Assembly: GCF_965118895.1 (NCBI RefSeq)
Contig: NZ_CBCPJJ010000025.1
Coordinates: 1 to 64,000 of the forward strand
Direction: 5' to 3'
Length of the DNA stretch: 64,000 nt
DNA from: Rahnella inusitata_A
Lineage (GTDB): Bacteria > Pseudomonadota > Gammaproteobacteria > Enterobacterales > Enterobacteriaceae
A program made the position numbers and the translations under genes. A model generated the notes under the pieces. It ran no database searches and was not told the origin of the DNA. It was given only the letters and a program-made list of their open reading frames with translations. The number at the start of each line of letters is the position of its first letter. Position 1 is the first letter of the stretch. This document shows positions 54,092-63,276 of the stretch, one piece after another.

Positions 54092-54258
54092 GGCCCTCCT
54101 CTTTGCTGATGGCCTTAGTGGTTGTCAGCGACCCCCGTTCTGTCGCTGTGAGTCGGATCTGAATTTGGTCTGAATTACGCCGGTGACTCTTTTCGCCTCG
54201 TGATTTTCTGTGCTTCAACGCGTTGTCCACTTTCTGTCATTCTTGGGAGAACGGGCAC

Positions 54259-55209
54259 ATGCTGAGTGCTTTTAAATTAGAAAACAGCCGCTTATCCCGT
54301 TTAGAGCTGGACGAGGCAGACGATCTCAAAACCTCATTGTGGGTTGATTTGGTCGAGCCTGATGAGCAAGAGCGCGAGCGCGTTCAACATGAATTAGGGC
54401 AAAGCCTGGCGACGCGTCCCGAACTGGATGACATCGAAGCCTCTGCACGTTTCTTCGAAGACGAAGACGGCCTGCACATTCACTCCTTCTTTTATTATGA
54501 AGATGCCGAAGACCACGCGGGCAACAGCACTGTGGCATTTACCGTGCGTGAAGGTCGTCTCTACACCCTGCGCGAGCGCGAGTTACCGGCGTTTCGTCTT
54601 TATCGTATGCGCGCGAGAAACCAGACGCTGGTCGATGGCAACGCTTACGAGCTGCTGCTGGATTTGTTCGAAACCAAAATCGAACAGCTGGCGGATGAAA
54701 TCGAAAATATCTACAGCGATCTGGAAAAACTCAGCCGCGTGATCATGGAAGGGCATCAGGGCGACGAATATGACGCCGCGCTGTCTACGCTGGCGGAGTT
54801 GGAAGATATCGGCTGGAAAGTGCGTTTGTGTCTGATGGATACCCAGCGCGCGCTGAACTTCCTGGTGCGCAAAGCCCGCTTACCGGCAGGTCAGCTGGAG
54901 CAGGCGCGCGAAGTGTTACGCGATATCGAATCCCTGTTGCCACACAACGAATCCCTGTTCCAGAAAGTGAACTTCCTGATGCAGGCGGCGATGGGCTTTA
55001 TCAACATCGAGCAAAACCGCATTATCAAGATCTTCTCGGTCGTGTCCGTGGTGTTCCTGCCGCCGACGCTGGTCGCATCGAGCTACGGGATGAACTTCGA
55101 ATTCATGCCTGAGTTGAAATGGGCATTTGGTTATCCGGGCGCAATTGGTCTGATGATCATCGCGGGGCTGGCGCCGTACCTGTATTTCAAACGTAAAAAC
55201 TGGCTGTAA
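54259..55209 (+). CDS. corA: Magnesium/cobalt transporter CorA
   Basis: 316 residues, the E. coli length. A large N-terminal cytosolic domain, a long helix, and two C-terminal membrane segments, with the signature YGMNFEFMPEL after the first. It forms a pentameric Mg2+ channel. I chose ATG 54259 (MLSAFKLENSRLSRLE), with GGGAGA upstream, over ATG 54223. yigF and yigG, which follow in E. coli, are absent. Confidence 0.97.
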   Translation: MLSAFKLENSRLSRLELDEADDLKTSLWVDLVEPDEQERERVQHELGQSLATRPELDDIEASARFFEDEDGLHIHSFFYYEDAEDHAGNSTVAFTVREGRLYTLRERELPAFRLYRMRARNQTLVDGNAYELLLDLFETKIEQLADEIENIYSDLEKLSRVIMEGHQGDEYDAALSTLAELEDIGWKVRLCLMDTQRALNFLVRKARLPAGQLEQAREVLRDIESLLPHNESLFQKVNFLMQAAMGFINIEQNRIIKIFSVVSVVFLPPTLVASSYGMNFEFMPELKWAFGYPGAIGLMIIAGLAPYLYFKRKNWL

Positions 55210-55227
55210 TTTTTTGCGTAGACAATA

Positions 55228-55253
55228 AAAAAGCCCCTGAACGGGGCTTTTTG
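55228..55253 (+). terminator. Bidirectional terminator between corA and rarD
   Basis: AAGCCCC pairs with GGGGCTT, with an A-run before and a T-run after, so it can serve both converging genes. Confidence 0.93.
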
Positions 55254-55259
55254 CTGCGT

Positions 55260-56168
55260 TTATGCTTTCGCCGCCACACCACGACGCAAGCGGCCCTGCG
55301 TGTAAAGCGCGTCAGTGATAAAGCACAGCAGACCGGCCCAGATAAAGCCGAAGGTGATGAGCTGTGAGGTATTCACCGTTTCGCCGTAGAACACCACCGC
55401 CAGCAGGAACATCAGCGTCGGGCCGAGATACTGGAAAAATCCCAACGTCGAGAGCTTCAGCCGCGCCGCCGCTGCGGTAAAGAACAGCAGCGGAATGGTA
55501 GTGATGATCCCCGCCGCCATCAGCAGTAAATCCAGTGACCATGGATTTGCTGACAGATTGCTGGTCGGGCTGTTAGCGATAAAGAACAGATACACGCCTG
55601 CCAGCGGCAGCAGCCAAAGGGTTTCTATAAGCATACCGGTCTGAGAATCCACACCGATTTTCTTACGCAGCAGGCCGTAAAAAGCGAACGTGAGCGACAG
55701 CCCCAGCCCGATGATCGGCACTGAACCAAACATCCAGACCTGAATCAGCACACCGGCAAATGCCAGCACCACAGCCAGCCACTGCAAACTTCGGAATCTT
55801 TCGCGCAAAAACAGCATGCCGAGCACGACATTCACCAGCGGGCTGATAAAGTAACCAAGGCTGGCTTCGAGAATGTGATTATTATTAATCGCCCAGATAA
55901 AAATCAGCCAATTCCCACCGATAAACAGTGCGGTGATGAGTAACATGCCGACTTTCTTTGGTTGTGCGAGTACCCGCCGGACGTCACTCCAGCTACGACT
56001 GACGGACAACAGCACTAACATAAAGAAGAACGACCAGATGACCCGATGGGTAAGAATTTCATCGGCTGGCACTTCTTTGATGAGCTTGAAATACGCCGGA
56101 GCGATCCCCCAAATCAAATAGGCGATAAAGGCAAAAATGACGCCTTGCCGGGTACGTTGTGCATCCAT
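55260..56168 (-). CDS. rarD: EamA-family transporter RarD
   Basis: 302 residues with ten membrane segments of the drug/metabolite transporter superfamily. It matches E. coli RarD strongly (TRQGV--A--AY-IWGIAPAYFKL, EASLGYFI-PLVN-VLGM, STLGFFQY-GPTLMFLL). The substrate is unknown; the old name reflects a weak chloramphenicol phenotype in relatives. It is convergent with corA and follows yigI on the same strand with a 77-base gap. Confidence 0.93.
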   Translation of the reverse strand: MDAQRTRQGVIFAFIAYLIWGIAPAYFKLIKEVPADEILTHRVIWSFFFMLVLLSVSRSWSDVRRVLAQPKKVGMLLITALFIGGNWLIFIWAINNNHILEASLGYFISPLVNVVLGMLFLRERFRSLQWLAVVLAFAGVLIQVWMFGSVPIIGLGLSLTFAFYGLLRKKIGVDSQTGMLIETLWLLPLAGVYLFFIANSPTSNLSANPWSLDLLLMAAGIITTIPLLFFTAAAARLKLSTLGFFQYLGPTLMFLLAVVFYGETVNTSQLITFGFIWAGLLCFITDALYTQGRLRRGVAAKA

Positions 56169-56245
56169 GTGGGTACCTGAAGTAAATAAGAATGAAAGGT
56201 CGCGAGTGTAACTGATTTACGTCGCATGATTTCTTTTTCGACGCC

Positions 56246-56728
56246 TCAGCCAACCATGTAGGTCGCTGTCGTTGTCGCAATATGTACGCCGGTATCATTG
56301 TGCAGATCGACGCGGGCGACGGAGACTTTATTTCCGGCGCGGATCAGGCTGGCTGACGCGATGAAATACTCGCCACGACCGGGTCGCAGATAATCCACAC
56401 GCAAATCAACCGTGCCCATTTTTGACAGGCGCTGGCGCATTTCTGCTTCGAGCAATGGGTGATCGGGTTTGTCGCGGCGGATTAACGAACTGGTGACGCA
56501 CACCAGCCCGGCTGCGACGTCGAGCACTGCGGCGATCACCCCACCGTGTAATATTTTTTGTGCTGCGTTGCCAACCAGTTTGGTTTGATTAGCGAATTTC
56601 AGCTCCGCGTAATCGCAGTCGAGACGTTTAAGCTCCAGACCGAGTTCGCGGTTAAAAGGCATGTCATAAACGAAAATATTGCCAATCAGCTGCAGGGCAG
56701 CTTCGTGGCTGAGGGATGACGCGGACAT
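56246..56728 (-). CDS. yigI: Hotdog-fold thioesterase YigI
   Basis: 160 residues (E. coli 155). A single hotdog domain of the PaaI/YigI group: ILHGGVIAAVLDVAAGLVC near 68 and MGTVDLRVDYLRPGRGEYF near 108. E. coli YigI is a medium/long-chain acyl-CoA thioesterase. Start ATG 56728. It is divergent from pldA. Confidence 0.93.
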   Translation of the reverse strand: MSASSLSHEAALQLIGNIFVYDMPFNRELGLELKRLDCDYAELKFANQTKLVGNAAQKILHGGVIAAVLDVAAGLVCVTSSLIRRDKPDHPLLEAEMRQRLSKMGTVDLRVDYLRPGRGEYFIASASLIRAGNKVSVARVDLHNDTGVHIATTTATYMVG

Positions 56729-56967
56729 GAAAGTTTTCCTGATCCAAACGACTGAGCGTTATAGTCGCCCAATTGGTTAACGAAATGTTGATTTTATGTG
56801 CCAAGGGCAGTGAACTCCACCTCGTGCATGATAAATCTATTCATTACTCTTGCGCGAATGTATATGTGTGTAAAATGCTCTGCTTTGTTTCTGAAGACCG
56901 GCCGGTAGTTGGCTATTTCAAACCATTAATTCGAAAAAAACATTTAACACTATAGGGTGAGGAAAAA

Positions 56968-57846
56968 ATGCGTAAAACTTGGGCTGTCGGGGCCACTATG
57001 TTGGCGTTGCCATTGCTGGGACATGCAGAAGAAGCAACAGTACAGGAAGTGCATGATAAGCCGGCAGTGCGCGGCAGCATCGTTGCCAGCATGTTGGAGG
57101 ATCACGATAACCCGTTCACGCTTTATCCTTACGAATCGAACTACCTGCTTTACACCGACACCAGCAATATCAACAAGAAAGCTATACAGTCTTATGACTG
57201 GGCAAATAAAGCGCGCCATGACGAAGTCGCTTTCCAGCTGAGCCTGGCCTTCCCGCTGTGGCGCGGCATTGCCGGTGATAACTCGGTGCTCGGTGCATCC
57301 TATACGCAGAAATCCTTCTGGCAGCTTTCTAACAGCGGGCAGTCTTCACCATTCCGTGAAACTAACTACGAACCGCAGCTTTTCCTGGCGTGGGCAACGG
57401 ATTACGACTTCCTGGGCTGGACTCTGCGTGAAGCTGAATACGGCGTGAGCCACCAGTCGAACGGTCGCTCAGATCCGACGTCGCGCAGCTGGAACCGCGT
57501 CTATGCGCGCTTTATGGCACAGCACGGCAACTGGCAGGTAGATCTCAAGCCGTGGTATCGCATTCCTGAAAGTGAAGAAAATGATGATAACCGCGATATC
57601 ACCAAATACATGGGTTATTACCGTCTGAAAGTCGGTTATGCGTGGGGCGACAGCGTGTTCAGTGTGGAAAGTCGTTACAACTGGAACACCGGCTACGGCG
57701 GCGCGACCACTGGCTGGAGCTACCCGATTTCCAAGCACGTACGCTTCTACACGCAGGTGTTCAGTGGTTACGGTGAGTCATTGATTGACTACAACCACAA
57801 GCAAACTCGCGTGGGTGTGGGTATCATGCTTAACGATATGATGTAA
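56968..57846 (+). CDS. pldA: Outer-membrane phospholipase A
   Basis: 292 residues. Signal peptide cut near residue 20 (GHA), then a 12-strand barrel. The catalytic His and Ser lie in VSHQSNGRSDPTSRSWNR, with Asn further on in the same stretch. It destroys phospholipids misplaced in the outer leaflet. It matches E. coli PldA including the C-terminal RVGVGIMLNDM. Start ATG 56968 with GTGAGGA upstream. Confidence 0.96.
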   Translation: MRKTWAVGATMLALPLLGHAEEATVQEVHDKPAVRGSIVASMLEDHDNPFTLYPYESNYLLYTDTSNINKKAIQSYDWANKARHDEVAFQLSLAFPLWRGIAGDNSVLGASYTQKSFWQLSNSGQSSPFRETNYEPQLFLAWATDYDFLGWTLREAEYGVSHQSNGRSDPTSRSWNRVYARFMAQHGNWQVDLKPWYRIPESEENDDNRDITKYMGYYRLKVGYAWGDSVFSVESRYNWNTGYGGATTGWSYPISKHVRFYTQVFSGYGESLIDYNHKQTRVGVGIMLNDMM

Positions 57847-57970
57847 TACCCGTCATACTTCAGGTTGCAGATGCGTTGGCTGCGCCGGGTCCCCCGGATC
57901 ACTTACTCAGGTAAGTTCATCGGGATGCCCTCACTTGCCGCCGTCCTGCAGCCCGAATTATTGAGGGTAT
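57847..57970 (+). repeat. Palindromic intergenic repeat after pldA
   Basis: A 124-bp imperfect palindrome from TACCCGTCATACTTC to GAGGGTAT, with a central ACTTAC-TCAG-GTAAGT hairpin. As recalled, this matches a repeat common in Serratia, Yersinia, Pectobacterium and Rahnella intergenic regions. It abuts the pldA stop and lies before recQ. Confidence 0.7.
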
Positions 57971-58046
57971 ATAATAGAATAGTGTAGCAGTACAGCCCCG
58001 GTGGCTTTAGGGCTTAGCCGGGTGGTTTGAACAGTTGGGGAATTGA

Positions 58047-59879
58047 GTGTCTACGGCGGCAGTGATAAATAAAGAAGAGCTGGCTCATCAGGTATTACGC
58101 GATACCTTCGGCTATCAGCAATTCAGACCGGGTCAGCAAACGATCATCAATACCGCCATTTCTGGCCGGGATTGTCTGGTGGTGATGCCGACCGGCGGCG
58201 GTAAGTCGCTGTGCTATCAAATCCCTGCGCTGGTGATGGACGGCCTGACGCTGGTGGTTTCACCGCTTATCTCCCTGATGAAAGATCAGGTCGACCAACT
58301 GATGGCGGCGGGTGTTGAAGCCGGTTGCCTGAACTCGACCCAGACCCGTGAGCAACAACAGGAAGTGATGGCGGGCTGCCTTAGCGGCCGCATCAAAATG
58401 CTGTATATCGCGCCGGAACGCCTGATGCTGGGCGATTTCCTCGAGCAGCTACAACAGTGGAATCCGGCAATGCTTGCCGTCGATGAAGCTCACTGTATTT
58501 CCCAATGGGGCCACGATTTCCGCCCGGAATACCGTGCGCTCGGCCAGCTCAAACTGCGTTATCCGCAACTGCCGGTGATCGCGCTGACGGCCACCGCCGA
58601 TGAAGCCACCCGCAACGACATCGTCCGTCTGCTGGAGCTTAACGATCCGCTGATTCAGGTCAGCAGTTTTGATCGTCCCAATATCCGTTACACGCTGGTG
58701 GAGAAGTTTAAACCGCTCGATCAGCTGATTCGTTTCGTGCAAGACCAGCGCGGTAAAAGTGGCATTATTTACTGCAACAGCCGTGCGAAAGTCGAAGACA
58801 CCGCCGCGCGCCTGCAAAGCCGTGGTCTGAGCGTCGGGGCTTATCACGCCGGTCTGGACAACGACACCCGCGCCCGCGTGCAGGAAGGTTTCCAGCGCGA
58901 TGATTTGCAAATTGTAGTCGCCACCGTGGCGTTCGGAATGGGCATTAACAAGCCCAACGTGCGTTTTGTGGTTCACTTTGATATTCCGCGCACCATCGAG
59001 TCCTACTATCAGGAAACGGGTCGCGCCGGGCGTGATGGCCTGCCTGCCGAAGCGGTGCTGCTCTACGATCCGGCCGATATGGCGTGGTTACGCCGCTGTC
59101 TGGAAGAGAAGCCCGCTGGTGCGCAGCAGGACGTTGAGCGTCACAAACTGAATGCGATGAACGCTTTCGCGGAAGCGCAAACCTGCCGCCGTCTGGTGCT
59201 GCTGAACTACTTCGGCGAAGGCAAACAGAACGCCTGCGGTAACTGCGACGTTTGTCTTGATCCGCCAAAACGCTACGATGGCCTGCTGGACGCGCAAAAA
59301 GCGTTGTCAGTGGTTGCGCGCGTGGGACAACGTTTTGGATTAGGTTACGTGGTCGACGTGCTGCGCGGTTCGAATAATCAGCGTATACGCGAATACGGGC
59401 ATGACAAACTGACCGTCTACGGCATCGGTAAAGAACACAGCAACGAATACTGGACCAGCGTGGTACGCCAGCTGATCCACCTCGGGCTGATTATGCAAAA
59501 TATCGCCATGCATTCGGCATTACAGCTGACCGAAGCGGCGCGTCCGGTACTGCGCGGGGAAATCCCTTTGCAGCTGGCGGTACCACGTATTCAGACGCTG
59601 AAGATTAAAAGCCCGTCCCGCCAGAAAACTTACGGCGGTAATTACGATCACAAGCTGTTTGCCAAACTGCGCAAGCTGCGTAAGTCGCTGGCCGATGACA
59701 ACAATGTGCCACCGTACGTGGTATTTAACGACACAACGCTGCTGGAAATGGCCGAACATCTGCCGATAAGCCCAAGCGATTTGCTGGATATCACCGGCGT
59801 CGGCCAGCGTAAGCTGGAGAAATTCGGGCGACCGTTTATGGCGATGATCCGCGATCATATTGATAACGGCGACGACTAA
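58047..59879 (+). CDS. recQ: ATP-dependent DNA helicase RecQ
   Basis: 610 residues (E. coli 609). Walker A MPTGGGKSLCYQIP near 49, DEAH box LAVDEAHCISQWGH near 145, motif VI QETGRAGRDGLPAE, a four-Cys zinc site (CRRLVLLNYFGEG...CGNCDVC near 380-403), then winged-helix and a C-terminal HRDC domain. A 3'-5' helicase in recombination and stalled-fork repair. The start is GTG 58047 after GGGGA. Confidence 0.97.
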   Translation: MSTAAVINKEELAHQVLRDTFGYQQFRPGQQTIINTAISGRDCLVVMPTGGGKSLCYQIPALVMDGLTLVVSPLISLMKDQVDQLMAAGVEAGCLNSTQTREQQQEVMAGCLSGRIKMLYIAPERLMLGDFLEQLQQWNPAMLAVDEAHCISQWGHDFRPEYRALGQLKLRYPQLPVIALTATADEATRNDIVRLLELNDPLIQVSSFDRPNIRYTLVEKFKPLDQLIRFVQDQRGKSGIIYCNSRAKVEDTAARLQSRGLSVGAYHAGLDNDTRARVQEGFQRDDLQIVVATVAFGMGINKPNVRFVVHFDIPRTIESYYQETGRAGRDGLPAEAVLLYDPADMAWLRRCLEEKPAGAQQDVERHKLNAMNAFAEAQTCRRLVLLNYFGEGKQNACGNCDVCLDPPKRYDGLLDAQKALSVVARVGQRFGLGYVVDVLRGSNNQRIREYGHDKLTVYGIGKEHSNEYWTSVVRQLIHLGLIMQNIAMHSALQLTEAARPVLRGEIPLQLAVPRIQTLKIKSPSRQKTYGGNYDHKLFAKLRKLRKSLADDNNVPPYVVFNDTTLLEMAEHLPISPSDLLDITGVGQRKLEKFGRPFMAMIRDHIDNGDD

Positions 59880-59917
59880 CAGATTCTACTACCTACACAT
59901 AACACAGAGAGTTAATC

Positions 59918-60544
59918 ATGCTGACGCTGTTTCTGATGATTGCGATGGTACATATGATCGCACTGGCGAGTCCTGGTCCGGACTTCTTCTTTGTCTCGCA
60001 GACGGCGGCCAGCCGCTCGCGCAAAGAAGCGATGATGGGTGTTATTGGCATTACGCTGGGTGTTGCCGTGTGGGCCGCCGTGGCGCTGATGGGGCTGCAT
60101 CTGATCCTGCAAAAAATGGCATGGCTGCATCAGATTATTACCGTCGGCGGTGGCCTGTATCTGTGCTGGATGGGCTGGCAGTTGCTGAAATCCGCACGTT
60201 CTAAAAAGCAGGACGGTGGCACTGAAGCCGACATGTCCGTCGCATTACCTGCCCGTGGTCGCACCTTTATGCGCGGGCTGCTGACCAATCTGTCCAACCC
60301 GAAAGCCGTCGTCTACTTCGGCAGCGTGTTCTCGATGTTCGTGGGCGACAGCGTCAGCGGTGGCGAGCGTTCAGCCATATTCCTGTTAATCGTGATTGAA
60401 ACCCTGGCCTGGTTCTCTTTAGTCGCCATGGTCTTTGCGCTGCCGAAGATGCGTCGCGGCTATCAGCGTTTAGCCAAATGGATCGATGGCGTAGCGGGCG
60501 TGGTATTTGCCGGATTCGGTATCGCGTTAATTGTGAATCGCTGA
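59918..60544 (+). CDS. rhtC: Threonine exporter RhtC
   Basis: 208 residues of the LysE/RhtB family with about six membrane segments and the SPGPDFFFVSQTAASRSRKEA motif near 18. Exports threonine in E. coli. It starts 38 bases after recQ, with a ribosome-binding site AGAG. It is followed by a bidirectional terminator and the convergent paralogue rhtB. Confidence 0.95.
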   Translation: MLTLFLMIAMVHMIALASPGPDFFFVSQTAASRSRKEAMMGVIGITLGVAVWAAVALMGLHLILQKMAWLHQIITVGGGLYLCWMGWQLLKSARSKKQDGGTEADMSVALPARGRTFMRGLLTNLSNPKAVVYFGSVFSMFVGDSVSGGERSAIFLLIVIETLAWFSLVAMVFALPKMRRGYQRLAKWIDGVAGVVFAGFGIALIVNR

Positions 60545-60563
60545 TCAGAACATTGCGCGCATA

Positions 60564-60596
60564 AAAAAGGGTCCGGCTAAATAGCGGACCCTTTTT
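60564..60596 (+). terminator. Bidirectional terminator between rhtC and rhtB
   Basis: AAGGGTCCG pairs with CGGACCCTT, flanked by A- and T-runs on the two sides. Confidence 0.93.
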
Positions 60597-60609
60597 GCAT
60601 TCTGAGAAA

Positions 60610-61230
60610 TTAAACCTTCCGCGCACTCGCCAGCAATACCCCTACCAGCATAAACAGCGAGCCGAAAATCCGGTTCAGCAGCTGCATTTGTTTCGGGGCT
60701 TTTACCCAGCCCGCGATGCGTGTTGCCAGCGTGGCGTAACCGATCATCACGATGATATCGACCACCACGGTCGTCACGCCCAACACCACGTATTGTGCAG
60801 CCTGCGGCTGGTGAGGAATGATAAACTGCGGGAACAGCGCGGCCAGAAAGACGATGCTTTTGGGATTGGTGAGGTTCACCAGAATGGCGCGTTTGAACAG
60901 GCGACGGCGCGGCATGCTGCTGGCCAGCGCGTTCAGGTCAATCGCCCCGGCAGAGCGCCACTGGCAGATACCCAGCCAGATTAGATACGCCGCGCCCAGC
61001 CATTTCAGCATCTCAAACGCCAGCAGCGATTGCGAAATCAGCGCGCCAAGACCGATACCCACCAGCACGATGTGGATCGACAATCCCAGCTGGAGCCCGG
61101 CAATCGATGCCACCGCGCCGCGATAGCCGTGACTGATGCCGGTGCTCATCGTATTAATTGCGCCAGAACCCGGGGACAGACTTAAGATAGAAGTAGTGAG
61201 CAGGTAGGTTAACCACCAGTCCAGTGTCAT
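60610..61230 (-). CDS. rhtB: Homoserine/homoserine lactone exporter RhtB
   Basis: 206 residues, the E. coli length. LysE/RhtB family, starting MTLDWWLTYLLTTSILSLSPGSGAINT. Exports homoserine and its lactone. I chose ATG 61230, with GGGAG upstream, over a 17-residue longer form. It is divergent from pldB, and shares the family fold with RhtC but is clearly a separate lineage. Confidence 0.95.
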   Translation of the reverse strand: MTLDWWLTYLLTTSILSLSPGSGAINTMSTGISHGYRGAVASIAGLQLGLSIHIVLVGIGLGALISQSLLAFEMLKWLGAAYLIWLGICQWRSAGAIDLNALASSMPRRRLFKRAILVNLTNPKSIVFLAALFPQFIIPHQPQAAQYVVLGVTTVVVDIIVMIGYATLATRIAGWVKAPKQMQLLNRIFGSLFMLVGVLLASARKV

Positions 61231-61352
61231 TGCGAGACTCCCTGAATACGTTTTATGTTGTTTTATGGCACAATACGCCATTGTTTATAGTTGTGCTATA
61301 GCTCACAAATAACACTTTTCTCCTCTGCGCCTAACAATTTTGGATCAATTGA

Positions 61353-62345
61353 ATGTCTGCGAATTACGCAAGGTGGTTAACACGTGAAAAGGAGTTTTCC
61401 GCCTTTGCGACCGGGCCGCTGCTCGATTTCTGGCGTACGCGTGAGGAAGGTGAGTTTAACGGTGTAGACGATGTACCGATCCGCTACGTCCGGTTCTGTT
61501 CCCCCGATCATGATAAAGTCATCATGGTGTCACCGGGCCGTATCGAAAGTTACGTAAAATACCCCGAAGTAGCCTACGATTTATTCCACTGTGGTTATGA
61601 TGTGATGATTGTCGATCATCGCGGGCAGGGACGTTCCGGCAGGATGCTTGACGATCCGCACTGCGGTCACGTACAGCACTTCGATGATTACGTTGAAGAT
61701 TTCGAGCGCTTTTATCAGCTGGAGATTGCGCCCCGTCAGTACGCGAAAAAGTTCGCGCTGGCACACTCGATGGGCGGTGCGATCCTGGCACTGTATCTGG
61801 CCAAAAATCCGCAAAGTTTTGACGCGGCGGCATTGCTGGCCCCGATGACCGGCATTTATCTGCCGATGCCGGGCTGGATATCCCGCCGGATCCTTAACTG
61901 GGCGGAAAACCGTCCGGTACGTCGCGACGGTTATGCGCTCGGCACCGGTCACTGGCGGCCTTTGCCGTTTGTGGTCAATCGTCTGACCCACAGTCGCGAA
62001 CGTTATCGCCGTAATCTGCGCTACTACGCCGATTATCCGGAGCTGCAGGTCGGCGGACCAACGTATCACTGGGTGCGTGAAGGTATCGACGCCGGGATGC
62101 ATATCCTGAAAGAAGCCGAGAAAATCACTACGCCCGTCCTTTTATTGCAGGCAAGCGAAGACCGTGTAGTCGATAACCGGTCTCATCTTGCTTTTTGTCA
62201 GGCCATGGCCGTTGCGGGTCACCCTTGTGAAGGGGATAAACCGCTGGTCATTGAAGGCGCGCGCCATGAGATCCTGTTCGAGCGGGACGACCTTCGGGCA
62301 CAGGCGCTGGACGCTATCATGCGCTTTTTTGCGCGACAGCATTAA
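61353..62345 (+). CDS. pldB: Lysophospholipase L2
   Basis: 330 residues (E. coli 340). An alpha/beta hydrolase with nucleophile Ser in AHSMGGAIL near 143, Asp in SEDRVVDNRSH, and His in EGARHEILFE. It cleaves lysophospholipids at the inner membrane. It is shorter than E. coli at both ends but keeps all catalytic parts. yigL follows after 47 bases. In E. coli the sRNA SgrS stabilises a pldB-yigL mRNA fragment. Confidence 0.95.
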   Translation: MSANYARWLTREKEFSAFATGPLLDFWRTREEGEFNGVDDVPIRYVRFCSPDHDKVIMVSPGRIESYVKYPEVAYDLFHCGYDVMIVDHRGQGRSGRMLDDPHCGHVQHFDDYVEDFERFYQLEIAPRQYAKKFALAHSMGGAILALYLAKNPQSFDAAALLAPMTGIYLPMPGWISRRILNWAENRPVRRDGYALGTGHWRPLPFVVNRLTHSRERYRRNLRYYADYPELQVGGPTYHWVREGIDAGMHILKEAEKITTPVLLLQASEDRVVDNRSHLAFCQAMAVAGHPCEGDKPLVIEGARHEILFERDDLRAQALDAIMRFFARQH

Positions 62346-62392
62346 TCCGCGGTACGCCGCGCACAACTCCATCAGAGGTTAGAACCTACGCT

Positions 62393-63196
62393 ATGTACCA
62401 TGTTGTTGCTTCCGATTTAGATGGCACACTGCTATCACCTGACCATACCCTGAGCCCGTTCGCGAAAGAGACGCTCAAGCTGCTCACGCAGCGCGATGTG
62501 CATTTTGTGTTCGCCACCGGGCGTCACCATATCGATGTCGCGCAGATGCGTGACAATCTGGAAATCAGCGCTTATATGATCACCTCGAACGGTGCGCGCG
62601 TGCATAACACCGACGGTGAGCTGATTTTCTCCCACAATCTGGACGAAGATATTGCCCGCGATCTGTTCGGCATCATGCACAATAATCCGGATATTTTGAC
62701 CAACGTTTACCGTAACGACGACTGGTATATGAACCGTGACCGCGCCGATCAGGACGATTTCTTCCGCGAATCCGTGTTCAAATACAAGCTGTACGAGCCG
62801 GGTCTGCTGGAAACCGACGGCATCTGCAAAGTCTATTTCACCTGCGAAGATCACGAGAAACTGCTGCCACTGGAAGAAGCGATCAACGCACGCTGGGGCG
62901 ATCGTGTAAACGTCAGCTTCTCGCTGCCGGTCTGTCTGGAAGTCATGGCGGGCGGCGTATCGAAAGGACATGCGCTGGAATACGTGTCGAAACTGATGGG
63001 TTACACGCTGAAAGATTGTATCGCCTTTGGCGATGGTCTCAATGACCTTGAGATGCTGAGCATGGCCGGAAAAGGCTGTCTGATGAGCGGCTCCCTGCCG
63101 CGCCTGAAAGCAGCGATGCCGGATGCGGAAATCATCGGTTCTAACGCCGACGATGCGGTGCCGCATTATCTGCGCAAAATGTATCTGTCGGAATAA
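62393..63196 (+). CDS. yigL: HAD phosphatase YigL
   Basis: 267 residues (E. coli 266). Cof-type HAD with motif I DLDGTLLSPDH near 8-18 and motif IV CIAFGDGLNDLEML near 210. E. coli YigL dephosphorylates pyridoxal phosphate and sugar phosphates and relieves sugar-phosphate stress under SgrS. Matches E. coli closely, including the final AVPHYLRKMYLS. Confidence 0.95.
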   Translation: MYHVVASDLDGTLLSPDHTLSPFAKETLKLLTQRDVHFVFATGRHHIDVAQMRDNLEISAYMITSNGARVHNTDGELIFSHNLDEDIARDLFGIMHNNPDILTNVYRNDDWYMNRDRADQDDFFRESVFKYKLYEPGLLETDGICKVYFTCEDHEKLLPLEEAINARWGDRVNVSFSLPVCLEVMAGGVSKGHALEYVSKLMGYTLKDCIAFGDGLNDLEMLSMAGKGCLMSGSLPRLKAAMPDAEIIGSNADDAVPHYLRKMYLSE

Positions 63197-63229
63197 TTCA
63201 GACTGTGAAGTACGTTGATCAGTAAATGA

Positions 63230-63255
63230 AAAAGGCACCGTTGGTGCCTTTTTGC
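63230..63255 (+). terminator. Bidirectional terminator between yigL and glpT
   Basis: AAAGGCACC pairs with GGTGCCTTT around GTT, with an A-run on one side and a T-run on the other. Confidence 0.93.
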
Positions 63256-63276
63256 TATGTGTCATATCAGTAGGAA

